The notes under the pieces are model-generated. The model was not told the origin of the DNA. It made no database searches and was given only the letters and a program-made list of their open reading frames with translations. This document shows, one piece after another, positions 1-8,553 of a stretch of 64,000 nt of DNA. Position numbers and translations under genes: made by a program. This DNA comes from Tenacibaculum jejuense (lineage in GTDB: Bacteria; Bacteroidota; Bacteroidia; Flavobacteriales; Flavobacteriaceae), in NCBI RefSeq assembly GCF_900198195.1, contig NZ_LT899436.1:3563001-3627000 (forward strand), written 5' to 3'. Each line of letters starts with the position of its first letter. Positions within the stretch are counted from its first letter, which is position 1.

Positions 1-594
1 AAAAAATGGGTAGAAAAAATAGAAAATGAGCTTGGAGATATTACACCTCTTTTTTTGAATTCATATCAAAACACTTCTTTGTATTGGTTTTATTCTGGTA
101 AAAGACCTATTCAAATTAACACTTGGAACAGTAGAAAAAACCAGTATGATCTATACGAATACAACAAGAATTTTGAATTGGAAGAGTTCTCGATAGTAAC
201 ATTTAGCAGAACTGGATATGCAACAGATTCAATCACTAAAAAAAATAGAAGTCGATTATTTATTGAACACAATACAAACGGATACAAAAAAGTTGGTAAT
301 CTAAAATTCGAAATTAAAAACCCTATACTTAAAGCAGAAGCTAAAAACAGTGTGACTGTATCCTATGACAAACAATTGTTAAATAAATTTGATGGAACTT
401 TAGCTTTATCTGTAATTTTAAAATTAGGAAGCTCTAGAGAAATCATAGAAGCAGATCTTAATGACAATCAAATTACTTTCGAACTACCTCTACTAGACGC
501 TACACCAACTCATATTCAAATAGTTGGAACACCTAACCCTAAAATTTGGCCAGTTCGTTTAAGTACAATGGAAAAGTGTTCGTTTATAGAATAA
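1..594 (+). CDS. C-terminal fragment of a larger protein, possibly a membrane glycosyltransferase
   Basis: The frame is open from base 1 to the TAA at 592-594, so these 197 codons are the tail of a gene starting upstream of the window; the TTG at 55 is not a credible start because the same frame continues before it. The visible part is soluble, with the motif NTSLYWFYSGKRPIQ followed by a beta-rich region. From memory this resembles the extracytoplasmic tail of flavobacterial GT39/ArnT-like glycosyltransferases, which carry the transmembrane and catalytic parts further N-terminal; that assignment is inference only. It converges on the PAP2 gene with only 8 bp between the stops. Confidence 0.5.
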   Translation, partial: KKWVEKIENELGDITPLFLNSYQNTSLYWFYSGKRPIQINTWNSRKNQYDLYEYNKNFELEEFSIVTFSRTGYATDSITKKNRSRLFIEHNTNGYKKVGNLKFEIKNPILKAEAKNSVTVSYDKQLLNKFDGTLALSVILKLGSSREIIEADLNDNQITFELPLLDATPTHIQIVGTPNPKIWPVRLSTMEKCSFIE

Positions 595-602
595 ATCTTT
601 CT

Positions 603-1187
603 TTACAACGACTCTTTAAAAACCTTAAGAAATATAACTTTATATAATTTGTAAAATAAAGTTCCTAAAATAATACCCGAAATATACCCTGCTGAAACGT
701 CTATTGGATAATGAACTCCAAGATACAATCTACTATATCCAAATACTAAAGGAAATAAAATTAACACGTAAATGTATTTTATTTTATTACGCAATAACAA
801 GATAATAAAAGTTGTAAATGTAGTTGATAACGAAGCGTGACCCGACCAGAAACTCTTTCCTCGAGGTTTGTATGAAAATTGTCTTAAATATTCCTGCATA
901 TCAATTGCATTACAAGGCCTCGTTCTTCCTGTCAGGTTTTTGATTAAGTTTGTAAACTGATCAGAAAAAGCTACAAAGATTGCGATAAACAATAGTGTAA
1001 AAAGTGTTTTTTTTACTCCAAACTTCCATGTTATTAATCCCAATATTACAACAAATAAAGGAATCCAATTGAACTGATGTGTAATCCATAACCAAAGATT
1101 GTCCCATTGTTCATTTCCTAAATTGTTTAGATAAATTAATAGGGCTTTATCTTTTGCTATAAGCGTATCGAGCAAACTATTTTCCAA
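603..1187 (-). CDS. PAP2-family membrane phosphatase
   Basis: Integral membrane phosphatase of 194 aa of the PAP2 (type 2 phosphatidic acid phosphatase) superfamily, which dephosphorylates lipid phosphates or pyrophosphates such as undecaprenyl pyrophosphate. All three signature motifs are visible: K83-x6-R90-P91, S115-G-H117 and S152-R153-x5-H159-x3-D163. About five hydrophobic segments surround them. The start ATG at 1185-1187 overlaps the end of the upstream prolyl isomerase gene by 11 bp, so translation is probably coupled. The natural substrate (undecaprenyl-PP, phosphatidylglycerophosphate or lipid A) cannot be read from the sequence. Confidence 0.88.
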   Translation of the reverse strand: MENSLLDTLIAKDKALLIYLNNLGNEQWDNLWLWITHQFNWIPLFVVILGLITWKFGVKKTLFTLLFIAIFVAFSDQFTNLIKNLTGRTRPCNAIDMQEYLRQFSYKPRGKSFWSGHASLSTTFTTFIILLLRNKIKYIYVLILFPLVFGYSRLYLGVHYPIDVSAGYISGIILGTLFYKLYKVIFLKVFKESL

Positions 1188-2229
1188 CTTTTAAAACTTC
1201 AATTTCAAAAATAAGATCTGTATTCGGTTTGATTACCGGCAAACGACCAACTTCTCCGTAACCTAAATAACTTGGAATGAAAAGACGCGCTTTTTCTCCT
1301 TCTTTAAGCATAGCCGCACCTTCTTTCCAGCCAGCAATTAAAGGATAATTAGGATCATTAATAGTAAATGTAAAAGGTTGATTTTGATCTATACTTGAAG
1401 CTATTTTGTTACCTAAATCATCCAATAAAACATAATGAACAGTTGTTGGTAAATCTGGATTTACTTTCTTACCTAAAGTTTCTTTTATTTTAACAACTTT
1501 AAGTCCAGATTTGGTAGTAATAGCACTGTAATAGTCTAACTCTTTTTTAAGATTTTCTTTTGCTATTTTAATTTTTCGTTCTCTTTCTTTTTTTCTTTCT
1601 TCTGAATTAGATAACTCAGTAAGGAAAATTTCAGGAGCATTAAAGTCTTTAGCTTTTTTACCTACTCTAATTATTTCTACTTTGTTAATGAAATCGTTTT
1701 GAACAATAGTATCAACAATATTTTGTCCATATGTCACTTTACCAAAAATAGAATGTTTACCATCTAACCATGGCGTTTCTTTGTGCGTTATAAAAAACTG
1801 AGCAGAATTTGTTGCCGGTCCAGAGTTGGCCATAGATAAAATACCTGGACTGTTATGTTTATAAATTAATTCTCCTTTTTCATTTAAAGGGAATTCATCA
1901 TCAAAACGGTATCCTGCACTTCCTCTACCAGTACCTGTAGGATCTCCTCCTTGAATCATAAAATCTTTAATAACTCTGTGAAATTTAATTCCATCATAAA
2001 AAGGTTTACCTTTTAAAGAATCTGTTACTTTAGGATTGTTTCCTTCTGCTAAGGAAACAAAGTTCGCTACTGTCATAGGAACTATCTCAGAATGTAACTC
2101 TATCAAAATATCACCTTTATTTGTCTGAATATCTGCATATAAACCATCCTTTAATTCAGGGTATTTTACGGTTTTACATGACGAAAAAACAAGTACTGTT
2201 AATGCTATTAAAAATTTTATTGATTTCAT
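1177..2229 (-). CDS. Cyclophilin-FKBP fusion prolyl isomerase, lipoprotein
   Basis: A 350-aa lipoprotein (lipobox around C18, VFSSCKTV) holding two unrelated peptidyl-prolyl isomerase folds. Residues about 32-200 are a cyclophilin domain, with the active-site region FHRVIKDFMIQGGDPTGTG and SMANSGPATNSAQFFI. Residues about 235-349 are an FKBP domain (GWKEGAAMLKEGEKARLFIPSYLGYG). A charged, probably helical linker (RKKERERKIKIAKENLKKE) joins them. It is expected to act in the periplasm or at the membrane surface as a folding factor. A perfect hairpin separates it from the upstream FKBP gene, and it overlaps the PAP2 gene downstream. This two-fold arrangement is found in Bacteroidota but is uncommon elsewhere. 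Confidence 0.9.
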   Translation of the reverse strand: MKSIKFLIALTVLVFSSCKTVKYPELKDGLYADIQTNKGDILIELHSEIVPMTVANFVSLAEGNNPKVTDSLKGKPFYDGIKFHRVIKDFMIQGGDPTGTGRGSAGYRFDDEFPLNEKGELIYKHNSPGILSMANSGPATNSAQFFITHKETPWLDGKHSIFGKVTYGQNIVDTIVQNDFINKVEIIRVGKKAKDFNAPEIFLTELSNSEERKKERERKIKIAKENLKKELDYYSAITTKSGLKVVKIKETLGKKVNPDLPTTVHYVLLDDLGNKIASSIDQNQPFTFTINDPNYPLIAGWKEGAAMLKEGEKARLFIPSYLGYGEVGRLPVIKPNTDLIFEIEVLKVGK

Positions 2230-2246
2230 ATGTTTGAATTAAAATC

Positions 2247-2281
2247 AAAAAGACATTGATAAATATGATCAATGTCTTTTT
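2247..2281. terminator. Intrinsic terminator between two prolyl isomerase genes
   Basis: Perfect 14-bp inverted repeat (2247-2260 with 2268-2281, AAAAAGACATTGAT arm) and a 7-nt loop. The arms begin with A5 and end with T5, so it can act in either direction. It would end or attenuate transcripts leaving the upstream FKBP gene before the cyclophilin-FKBP gene. Confidence 0.75.
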
Positions 2282-2294
2282 GTAATAAATTTAT

Positions 2295-3092
2295 TTAGTG
2301 ACCGTGACCATCTCCTTTACTATGTCCGTCTCCTAATTGTGAAGGAGGCGTAGAAGGCATTACTTCTAATAATTCTACATCAAAAACTAAAGTTGAAAAA
2401 GGCTTTAAAACCGGACCTCTTTGTTGATAACCATAAGCTAATTCTTGAGGAATAAAGAATTTATATTTTGCTCCTGGTTTCATTAATTGTAAACCTTCAG
2501 TCCAACCTTTAATTACCTGAGTAACTCCAAATTCCGCTGGATCTTTTTGTGGATCCATAGTACTATCAAACATAGTTCCATCAATTAAAGCACCGTGATA
2601 ATGTACTTTAACTTTATCTGTAGTTTTAGGAGCATCTCCACTACCTTCTTTAATTACTTTATATTGTAAACCACTAGCAGTAGTTATAACTCCTTCTTTT
2701 GTTTTATTTTCTGCTAAGAATTTCTCGTTTTCTTCTTTGTACTCTTTAAAGCTTGCTTCAGCTTTTTTCTTCATATCTTCTTCCCTCTTCTTCATTTGAT
2801 CCATTCTTAACTTCTGAAAATATTTACTGATAATTTGCTCAGCATCTTTTCTATCAATTAAAGTTGTATTTGTAGAATCTATACCTTCAGAATACCCTTG
2901 TATATATAAATCTAAATCTAACTCTTTCGCTGCTGCATCAGAGCTCATTCTCATTGCTGTGTTCAATCCAATTGCATAACTTACTGAATCTATATAAGTA
3001 TCTAAGTTTGCTTTTGATTTTACTTGAGTATTGTTACATGAAACAATAGTCATTCCCATGGCTGCAATAGCCATAACCTTAGTTAATTTCAT
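2295..3092 (-). CDS. FKBP-type prolyl isomerase lipoprotein with His-rich tail
   Basis: A 265-aa lipoprotein (lipobox at C19, TIVSCNN). Residues about 30-125 form a helical FKBP_N-type dimerisation domain (YAIGLNTAMRM... with a Lys/Glu-rich helix). Residues about 140-245 are the FKBP catalytic domain (KVHYHGALIDGTMFDST, GWTEGLQLMKPGAKYKFFIP, LAYGYQQRGP). The layout is that of Mip/FkpA, which are periplasmic chaperone-isomerases. The C-terminus GDGHSKGDGHGH is rich in His and could bind metal, as the SlyD tail does. Its start overlaps the end of gldI by 14 bp, indicating co-transcription with gldI. Confidence 0.92.
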   Translation of the reverse strand: MKLTKVMAIAAMGMTIVSCNNTQVKSKANLDTYIDSVSYAIGLNTAMRMSSDAAAKELDLDLYIQGYSEGIDSTNTTLIDRKDAEQIISKYFQKLRMDQMKKREEDMKKKAEASFKEYKEENEKFLAENKTKEGVITTASGLQYKVIKEGSGDAPKTTDKVKVHYHGALIDGTMFDSTMDPQKDPAEFGVTQVIKGWTEGLQLMKPGAKYKFFIPQELAYGYQQRGPVLKPFSTLVFDVELLEVMPSTPPSQLGDGHSKGDGHGH

Positions 3093-3624
3093 TATTTACT
3101 TTTTTAATGTCGATTAATGTTAGTTTGCTTTTTAATGTTTGATTCATTCTTATCTTGTTTCCATCACCAGTAACTCCGTATGCTCGATAAGAAGGAATGA
3201 CAAATGTAATAGTTTCTCCTTTTTTCATCAACTTTATTCCTTCTTGTAATGCAGGAATAAAATCTTCTTTATCTACTTTGTATTCTATTTTTTGTTCTTC
3301 ATAAATTGGAGAATTGTAAAAATCGGTAATAGAATATTGTATAGTTACCACATCTCCTTTTTTTGGAGTTATAGTACTTAATGAATCTTTTTTATTGTAA
3401 GTATACCAAAAACCACTCGGAGAACTCAAATAATTATTCAGAGTATCTTTTGCTAAACTATTTTCTATTTGTTTCTTTTCTAACTGATTTAGTTTTATGT
3501 TTTCTTCTATTACTTCTTTGTAAAAATTAGAAGTCGTATGCTTTACAGGTCTTCTAGCTTCTGGCGAATTACAAGCTCCCACTAAAACTACTAATGCTAA
3601 TATGAAAATACACTTACTATTCAT
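3079..3624 (-). CDS. gldI: Gliding motility-associated prolyl isomerase lipoprotein GldI
   Basis: GldI is an FKBP-type lipoprotein needed for gliding and the linked type IX secretion system in Flavobacterium johnsoniae, probably by folding Gld/Spr components. The longest frame starts at 3690, but the internal ATG at 3622-3624 gives a proper lipoprotein signal (MNSKCIFILALVVLVGAC, C18) followed by NSPEARRPV, the N-terminus typical of GldI; I chose that start, giving 181 aa. The FKBP domain occupies the C-terminal two thirds (GDVVTIQYSI, ALQEGIKLMKKGETITFVIPSYRAYG). It overlaps the DHH gene by 8 bp upstream and the FKBP gene by 14 bp downstream. Confidence 0.9.
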   Translation of the reverse strand: MNSKCIFILALVVLVGACNSPEARRPVKHTTSNFYKEVIEENIKLNQLEKKQIENSLAKDTLNNYLSSPSGFWYTYNKKDSLSTITPKKGDVVTIQYSITDFYNSPIYEEQKIEYKVDKEDFIPALQEGIKLMKKGETITFVIPSYRAYGVTGDGNKIRMNQTLKSKLTLIDIKKVNNEIN

Positions 3625-4642
3625 AAGAACTAAATAAGTCATTTTTATATTCTGGTAATAGTGAGGTAAACTTCTTGATTGTCTCTTCAATGTTCACATC
3701 AGATCGTCCTCCAGCAGCATTATCGTGTCCACCTCCATTGAAATGATTTCTTGCAAATTTATTTACCGAAAAACTCCCTTTAGATCTAAAAGAAATTTTT
3801 ACAATTCGCTGCTCTACATCTTCAATAAAGATCACAGCAAATACAATTCCTTTAAGAGATAAAGCATAATTTACTACGCCTTCTGTATCTCCTTTTTCAT
3901 AATTAAACTCGTCCTTATCTTTTTGAGTTAATGTGATGTAAGCGGTTTTATATTCAGGTAATACTTTCAAGTTACTTAATGCTCTTCCTAAAAGCATTAA
4001 TCTACTATGCGAATTAGCATCATAAATATTACTATGAATTCTATCGTTCTTTGCTCCTTTATCTATCAAATCCGCAATAATCCTGTGCGTTCTACTTGTT
4101 GTAGAGCGAAAACGAAAAGAACCTGTATCTGTCATGATTCCTGTGTATAATGCCGTAGCAATATTTTCATCAACAAGGTCTAAATCATCAAACATTTCAA
4201 TGAAGTTGTATATCATTTGACAAGTAGAAGACATTGTTGTATCTGAATACATATATTCAAAATCATCTGGTTGTTGATGATGATCAATCAGAGCAAAATC
4301 ATTTTCATATTTCACTAAGGTATTTTTCATATCGTCACCAACTCTATGTAGCGCATTAAAATCTAAAAGAAAAATAATATCAGATTTTGTTAATGCTTTT
4401 ACGCACTGGTTATTTTGACGATCGAAACGATATACAGTTTCCACTCCAGGAATCCAGTGTAGAAAATCAGGAAATTCATTTGGCATTAATACCTGAGTAT
4501 GATGTCCTTTTTTATCAAAATAATGTTTCAATCCTAAGGTAGACCCTATAGCATCTCCATCAGGATTTTTATGTCCTATTATTACGATACGTCTAGACGT
4601 TTCAAGGTACTTAGAAAGTTCTTTAAAATTCTTTAGAATCAT
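3617..4642 (-). CDS. DHH/DHHA1 phosphoesterase, NrnA-like
   Basis: Cytoplasmic 341-aa member of the DHH-DHHA1 family, similar in layout to NrnA (nanoRNase and pAp phosphatase). Metal-binding motifs are complete: GHKNPDGDAIG (H24, D28, D30), LLDFN, the signature ALIDHHQQPDDF, and TGIMTDTGSFRF. The DHHA1 substrate-binding motif FNGGGHDNAAGG lies near the C-terminus. It is probably a 3'-5' hydrolase of short oligoribonucleotides or pAp; c-di-AMP or pGpG linked activity is also possible. It is the first gene of the overlapping run with gldI and the FKBP gene, an arrangement I remember as common in Flavobacteriaceae. Confidence 0.88.
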   Translation of the reverse strand: MILKNFKELSKYLETSRRIVIIGHKNPDGDAIGSTLGLKHYFDKKGHHTQVLMPNEFPDFLHWIPGVETVYRFDRQNNQCVKALTKSDIIFLLDFNALHRVGDDMKNTLVKYENDFALIDHHQQPDDFEYMYSDTTMSSTCQMIYNFIEMFDDLDLVDENIATALYTGIMTDTGSFRFRSTTSRTHRIIADLIDKGAKNDRIHSNIYDANSHSRLMLLGRALSNLKVLPEYKTAYITLTQKDKDEFNYEKGDTEGVVNYALSLKGIVFAVIFIEDVEQRIVKISFRSKGSFSVNKFARNHFNGGGHDNAAGGRSDVNIEETIKKFTSLLPEYKNDLFSSYE

Positions 4643-4725
4643 AGACAGCGAATATACAATTTAATATTCTTTTAAAAATTTAATAATATCTGATTTGTTA
4701 ATTTGTTGACCATTTAAAAACAATC

Positions 4726-5730
4726 ATGAAAAAAACATTCATACTACTTCTTTGCATTTGTTTGAATTCATTCATTTATAGTCAAAATGATTTCACCATT
4801 GCTTTTGGTTCTTGCAATAAAACTTCAATAGAGAACTTATTTTGGGACGATATAGTATCTCTAAATCCAAATGTTTGGATTTGGGGTGGAGATAATATTT
4901 ATGCAGATACCGATAATATGCAAGAAATGAAAGCTTTTTACAAAGCACAATGGAACCAGAAAGGATACAAAGAACTTACAGAAAAAGTTAATATTTTAGG
5001 AACTTGGGACGATCATGACTATGGAAAAAATGATGCAGGTGAAGAATATCAAATGAAAAGAGAAAGTCAACAATTATTTTTGGACTTCTTACAAGTGAGT
5101 AGATCAGACTCAAGAAGAAAACGTGAAGGTGTATATCATTCTGAAGTGTTTAAAACTAAAAAAGGATCTGTAAAAATTATCATTTTAGATACACGTTACC
5201 ACAGGAGCCCTTTGACAAAGGATAAGAATAGTCCACAAAAAAAATATATTTCTAGTAAATTCAATGAAGGAACTATTCTCGGTAAAAAACAATGGAATTG
5301 GCTAACAAACGAATTACATGATTCAAAAGCAGACTTCAATATTATAATGAGTAGTATTCAAGTAATTTCTAGCGAACATCGATTTGAAAAGTGGGAAAAT
5401 TTCCCTCATGAAAGAAAACGCTTGTTTGAGTTAATCAAAGCCTCAAAAGCTAAAAACACAATTTTATTATCTGGAGACAGACACATTTCTGAATTTTCTA
5501 AAATTAGTATTAAAAACTTACCTTACCCTTTAATCGATTTTACTTCCAGCGGATTAACTCATGCTTACAAAGGTTTTAAAAGTGAGTTAAACAGTAATCG
5601 TGTTGGAGACGTAATTTTTAGAGAAAGTTTTGGTGTTTTAAAGTTTAACTTTGAAAGTAAAAAAGTAATCTTTCAGATGCGTGGTAACGGTAATGCAGTT
5701 TTACATGAACTCTCACAAATTTATCCTTAA
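4726..5730 (+). CDS. PhoD-like alkaline phosphatase family protein, secreted
   Basis: A 334-aa exported metallophosphoesterase of the PhoD group. There is an N-terminal signal peptide of about 20 residues (MKKTFILLLCICLNSFIYSQ). Metal-site motifs follow in order: FGSCNKTS, WIWGGDNIYAD, LGTWDDHDYGKNDAG, ILDTRYHR and ILLSGDRHISE. PhoD enzymes hydrolyse phosphodiesters and monoesters such as teichoic acids or phospholipids outside the cytoplasm using Fe/Ca centres. The protein is shorter than Bacillus PhoD and has no Tat-type twin arginine, so it resembles the smaller Bacteroidota subgroup. It stands alone between the divergent DHH gene and ndk. Confidence 0.85.
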   Translation: MKKTFILLLCICLNSFIYSQNDFTIAFGSCNKTSIENLFWDDIVSLNPNVWIWGGDNIYADTDNMQEMKAFYKAQWNQKGYKELTEKVNILGTWDDHDYGKNDAGEEYQMKRESQQLFLDFLQVSRSDSRRKREGVYHSEVFKTKKGSVKIIILDTRYHRSPLTKDKNSPQKKYISSKFNEGTILGKKQWNWLTNELHDSKADFNIIMSSIQVISSEHRFEKWENFPHERKRLFELIKASKAKNTILLSGDRHISEFSKISIKNLPYPLIDFTSSGLTHAYKGFKSELNSNRVGDVIFRESFGVLKFNFESKKVIFQMRGNGNAVLHELSQIYP

Positions 5731-5731
5731 C

Positions 5732-5761
5732 TTGTTCGTAACATTAAAAAGCGTATTTTTG
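5732..5761 (+). promoter_or_regulatory. Bacteroidota-type promoter of ndk
   Basis: TTG at 5732-5734, 19 bp spacer, then TATTTTTG at 5754-5761. This matches the -33 TTTG / -7 TAnnTTTG consensus of the Bacteroidota primary sigma factor. The ndk ATG follows 28 bp after the -7 box. Confidence 0.75.
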
Positions 5762-5789
5762 CGCGAAATTAAAATAGACAAAAAATAAA

Positions 5790-6209
5790 ATGGCAACAAA
5801 TAGAACTTTTACAATGATTAAACCAGATGCTGTTGAAAACGGACATACTGGAGCTATATTAGAAAAAATTAATGCGGCTGGATTTAGAATTGTAGCATTA
5901 AAGAAAACGCAAATGACTAAGCGTGATGCTGAAACTTTTTATGCAGTACACAATGAGCGTCCTTTTTTCGGAGAGTTAGTTGAATTTATGACTCGTGGTC
6001 CTATCATTGCTGCTGTTTTAGAAAAAGATAATGCAGTTGAGGATTTTAGAACTTTAATTGGTGCTACTAACCCAGCTGAAGCTGCTGAAGGAACAATCAG
6101 AAAACTTTATGCTACTTCTATTGGAGAAAACGCTGTTCACGGTTCTGATTCTGATGAAAATGCTGAAATCGAAAGCAACTTCCACTTTGCTGGTAGAGAG
6201 ATGTTCTAA
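5790..6209 (+). CDS. ndk: Nucleoside diphosphate kinase
   Basis: Ndk transfers the gamma phosphate from ATP to nucleoside diphosphates through a phosphohistidine, keeping (d)NTP pools balanced in the cytoplasm. The 139-aa length is normal. The N-terminal [10 protein letters not shown] signature and the active site NAVHGSDS with catalytic H117 are both present, as is the nucleotide-site segment [10 protein letters not shown]. The gene is monocistronic: it has its own promoter and a 17-bp-stem terminator just after the stop, shared with the convergent DUF721 gene. Confidence 0.97.
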   Translation: MATNRTFTMIKPDAVENGHTGAILEKINAAGFRIVALKKTQMTKRDAETFYAVHNERPFFGELVEFMTRGPIIAAVLEKDNAVEDFRTLIGATNPAEAAEGTIRKLYATSIGENAVHGSDSDENAEIESNFHFAGREMF

Positions 6210-6222
6210 GAACATTCAAAAT

Positions 6223-6266
6223 ATAAAACAAAAAACTCGCTTTAAATAACGAGTTTTTTGTTTTAT
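6223..6266. terminator. Bidirectional terminator between ndk and DUF721 gene
   Basis: Perfect 17-bp stem (6223-6239 with 6250-6266) and 10-nt loop, with A-rich 5' arm and T-rich 3' arm. It serves both convergent genes. Confidence 0.88.
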
Positions 6267-6280
6267 CTAAAATTAAGTTT

Positions 6281-6577
6281 TTAAACTAGCATTAATTTCC
6301 TAACAACAGCTTCTCCCATTTCGTGATTAAGCATATTGATAATTTTCTCTTTACCATAACTCAATTCTTCTCGTAATACAGAAGAATTTAATCTAACAAT
6401 TAAAGTGCCATTTTGAAGTTTAACTTCATTCGTATAAGATTGTACACCTGGCCCCATTAGCTTTTCCCAAGCTTCTTCAATTTTTATTTTTTGAAAACCT
6501 TTTTCTAACTTATTTTCTTTGATAAAAGCTCCCATTAGGTCTTTTATCGAAATACTATTGTTTTGTCTTTTTGCCAT
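6281..6577 (-). CDS. DUF721 (DciA-like) protein
   Basis: A 98-aa protein with the DUF721 fold: AWEKLMGPGVQSYTNEVKLQNGTLIVRLNSSVLREELSYGKEKIINMLNHEMG. DUF721 includes DciA, the ancestral loader or operator of the DnaB helicase in bacteria lacking DnaC. In Bacteroidota the short DUF721 protein is usually placed directly after recF, as here (3 bp between the two genes), which fits a role in replication or repair. It is much shorter than actinobacterial DciA and has no extra N-terminal domain. Helicase loading is a family-level inference. Confidence 0.82.
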   Translation of the reverse strand: MAKRQNNSISIKDLMGAFIKENKLEKGFQKIKIEEAWEKLMGPGVQSYTNEVKLQNGTLIVRLNSSVLREELSYGKEKIINMLNHEMGEAVVRKLMLV

Positions 6578-6580
6578 AGC

Positions 6581-7660
6581 TTAAAGATTAAATATCTGAT
6601 ATGGTTTATTACTCTGCTTTACTACATTCTCTGTTCTTTCAGAATGCGTGTCTGTGATAAAAATCTGTCCGAATTCATCGTCATTCACTAGATTCACTAT
6701 TTGTGAAACTCTATTTTCATCAAGTTTATCAAAAATATCATCTAACAACAATATTGGCGTTAATTCCGATTGTTTTTTAATAAACTCAAACTGAGCTAAT
6801 TTCAAAGCGATTAAGTATGATTTTTGTTGTCCTTGAGAACCAAACTTTTTTATTGGATACGAACCAATTCCAAAAGTTAAATCATCCTTATGAACTCCTG
6901 CTGAAGTATACTGTAAAATTTTATCTTTCTCTAATTGCAAATCCAATAAATCGCTAAAAGATGTTGTATTCAACTGACTTTTATAAGATAAGTTTACTTG
7001 TTCATTATCATTAGATATCACTTTATATTTCTCGTTGAAAATTGGAGTAAACTTTTCTAAAAATTCTTTCCTCTTTTCGTGAATTTCTTCTCCAAACTGA
7101 ATTAATTGCTCGTTATACACTTTTAAATTCAATGCATCAAAAGTTCGATTAGCTGCAAAAAATTTCAGTAGGGCATTTCTCTGATTCAAAATTTTATTAT
7201 AAGCTATCAAAGAAGATAAATATTTTTTGTCTTGTTGAGAAATAACTCCATCAATAAATTTACGTCGTGTTTCACTTCCTTCTATAATTAAATCTCTATC
7301 TGCTGGAGAAATTATAACTAAAGGAAATTGACCTATATGATCTGAAAAACGATCATAAACTTTACCATTTCGCTTCAATACCTTCTTTTGACCCCTTTTT
7401 AAAGAACAAATAATTTTTTCGGAACGTTCTTTCACCAAATAATCTCCTTCAACCATGAAAAAATCTTCATTATGTCGAATATTCTGGCCAGCAATTGGGT
7501 TAAAATAACTTTTAGCAAAAGATAAATAATAGATTGCATCGAGAATATTTGTCTTTCCCACTCCATTATTTCCCACAAAACAATTAATCTTTTTCTCAAA
7601 ATTAAATGTTTGGGCTTCAATATTTTTAAAATTAACTAAAGACAGTTTCTGTAAATACAC
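6581..7660 (-). CDS. recF: DNA replication and repair protein RecF
   Basis: RecF is an SMC-like ATPase that recognises gapped DNA and, with RecO and RecR, loads RecA. The 359-aa length is usual. The Walker A motif is G30-NNGVGK-T37, the ABC signature is [18 protein letters not shown], and Walker B is [15 protein letters not shown]. It heads a two-gene unit with the DUF721 gene and is divergent from the TPR gene at 7762. In this lineage recF is not next to dnaA/dnaN in the visible window. Confidence 0.96.
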   Translation of the reverse strand: MYLQKLSLVNFKNIEAQTFNFEKKINCFVGNNGVGKTNILDAIYYLSFAKSYFNPIAGQNIRHNEDFFMVEGDYLVKERSEKIICSLKRGQKKVLKRNGKVYDRFSDHIGQFPLVIISPADRDLIIEGSETRRKFIDGVISQQDKKYLSSLIAYNKILNQRNALLKFFAANRTFDALNLKVYNEQLIQFGEEIHEKRKEFLEKFTPIFNEKYKVISNDNEQVNLSYKSQLNTTSFSDLLDLQLEKDKILQYTSAGVHKDDLTFGIGSYPIKKFGSQGQQKSYLIALKLAQFEFIKKQSELTPILLLDDIFDKLDENRVSQIVNLVNDDEFGQIFITDTHSERTENVVKQSNKPYQIFNL

Positions 7661-7731
7661 TACACTATTCGTTTTCAGACAGGAAATGCAAAATAACGAA
7701 AAATCGTCTTTTAAAATCCAATTAAAAAAAC

Positions 7732-7739
7732 TATTTTTG
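7732..7739 (+). promoter_or_regulatory. -7 promoter element of the TPR-ribH unit
   Basis: TATTTTTG, an exact TAnnTTTG box, lies 22 bp before the ATG of the TPR gene. A TTTT at 7709-7712 sits at the correct distance (19 bp) for a degenerate -33 element. Confidence 0.6.
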
Positions 7740-7761
7740 CGCCACTAATTTCATAAAAGTT

Positions 7762-8550
7762 ATGGCAACATATAAAAAGAGAGGATATAAACCTAAGAAA
7801 GAAAAGGTTGTAGAAGAAGTTATCGAAGAAACATTTGATGAGTCACAAAGTGACGTCGCAAAAACCTTTGACGGCCTTGATGAAGTTGCTAATAAATCAG
7901 AGCAGTGGATTGAAAAAAACAGCAAGCCATTATTCATTGGATTAGTAGGTGTCGCTGCATTGATCTTAGTGTATTTAGCTTACAATAAATTTGTTTCTGA
8001 ACCTAACGAAGTAAATGCTGCTAACGAATTAGCTTATCCTAGATCTTTCTTTGATCAAGCTGAAAAAGCTGCAGGTGAAAAAGCTGATAGCTTATATACT
8101 TTAGGATTAAAAGGTGGTGCTGATGGAAAATATGGTTTCTTAGATATCGCAAAATCTTTTGGAGGAACTAAAGCTGGAAACTTAGCAAACTATTATGCTG
8201 GTATTACATATTTAAGACAAAAAGATTATAAGAATGCAATTTCTTACTTAAGTGACTTTGATTCAGATGATGAATTATTAGGACCAACTGCTTTAGGTGC
8301 TATCGGTGACGCTTTCGCTGATATTAATCAAACTAAAGAAGCTTTAGAATATTATGAAAAAGCTGCTACTAAGAAAAGTAATGAATTTACAACTCCTATG
8401 TTTTTATTTAAAGCTGGTCAAACAGCAATGAAATTAGGTGAGTACGATAAAGCTTTAAATCATTTTACAGCTATCAAAGAAAAATATGCTACTACTCAAA
8501 TAGGTAGAGATATTGATAAGTATTTAAACAGTGCCAAATACGCTAAATAA
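7762..8550 (+). CDS. Membrane-anchored tetratricopeptide-repeat protein
   Basis: A 262-aa protein with a basic/acidic N-terminus (KKRGYKPKKEKVVEEVIEE), one transmembrane helix at about residues 56-74, then a periplasmic part with several TPR motifs (AGNLANYYAGITYLRQKDYKNAISYL, ALGAIGDAFADINQTKEALEYYEKA, AGQTAMKLGEYDKALNHFTAI). The layout is that of YfgM, an ancillary subunit near SecYEG/BamB, but identity is not certain. It is followed by ribH only 3 bp later and shares its promoter, an arrangement I recall as conserved in Flavobacteriia. An alternative is an unspecified TPR adaptor. Confidence 0.82.
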   Translation: MATYKKRGYKPKKEKVVEEVIEETFDESQSDVAKTFDGLDEVANKSEQWIEKNSKPLFIGLVGVAALILVYLAYNKFVSEPNEVNAANELAYPRSFFDQAEKAAGEKADSLYTLGLKGGADGKYGFLDIAKSFGGTKAGNLANYYAGITYLRQKDYKNAISYLSDFDSDDELLGPTALGAIGDAFADINQTKEALEYYEKAATKKSNEFTTPMFLFKAGQTAMKLGEYDKALNHFTAIKEKYATTQIGRDIDKYLNSAKYAK

Positions 8551-8553
8551 CAT

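Noticed and set aside
6058..6249. Second frame within the end of ndk
   Set aside because: Out-of-frame shadow that runs into the terminator.
7731..7937. Minus-strand frame across the start of the TPR gene
   Set aside because: It is antisense to the TPR gene and to its promoter; shadow frame.
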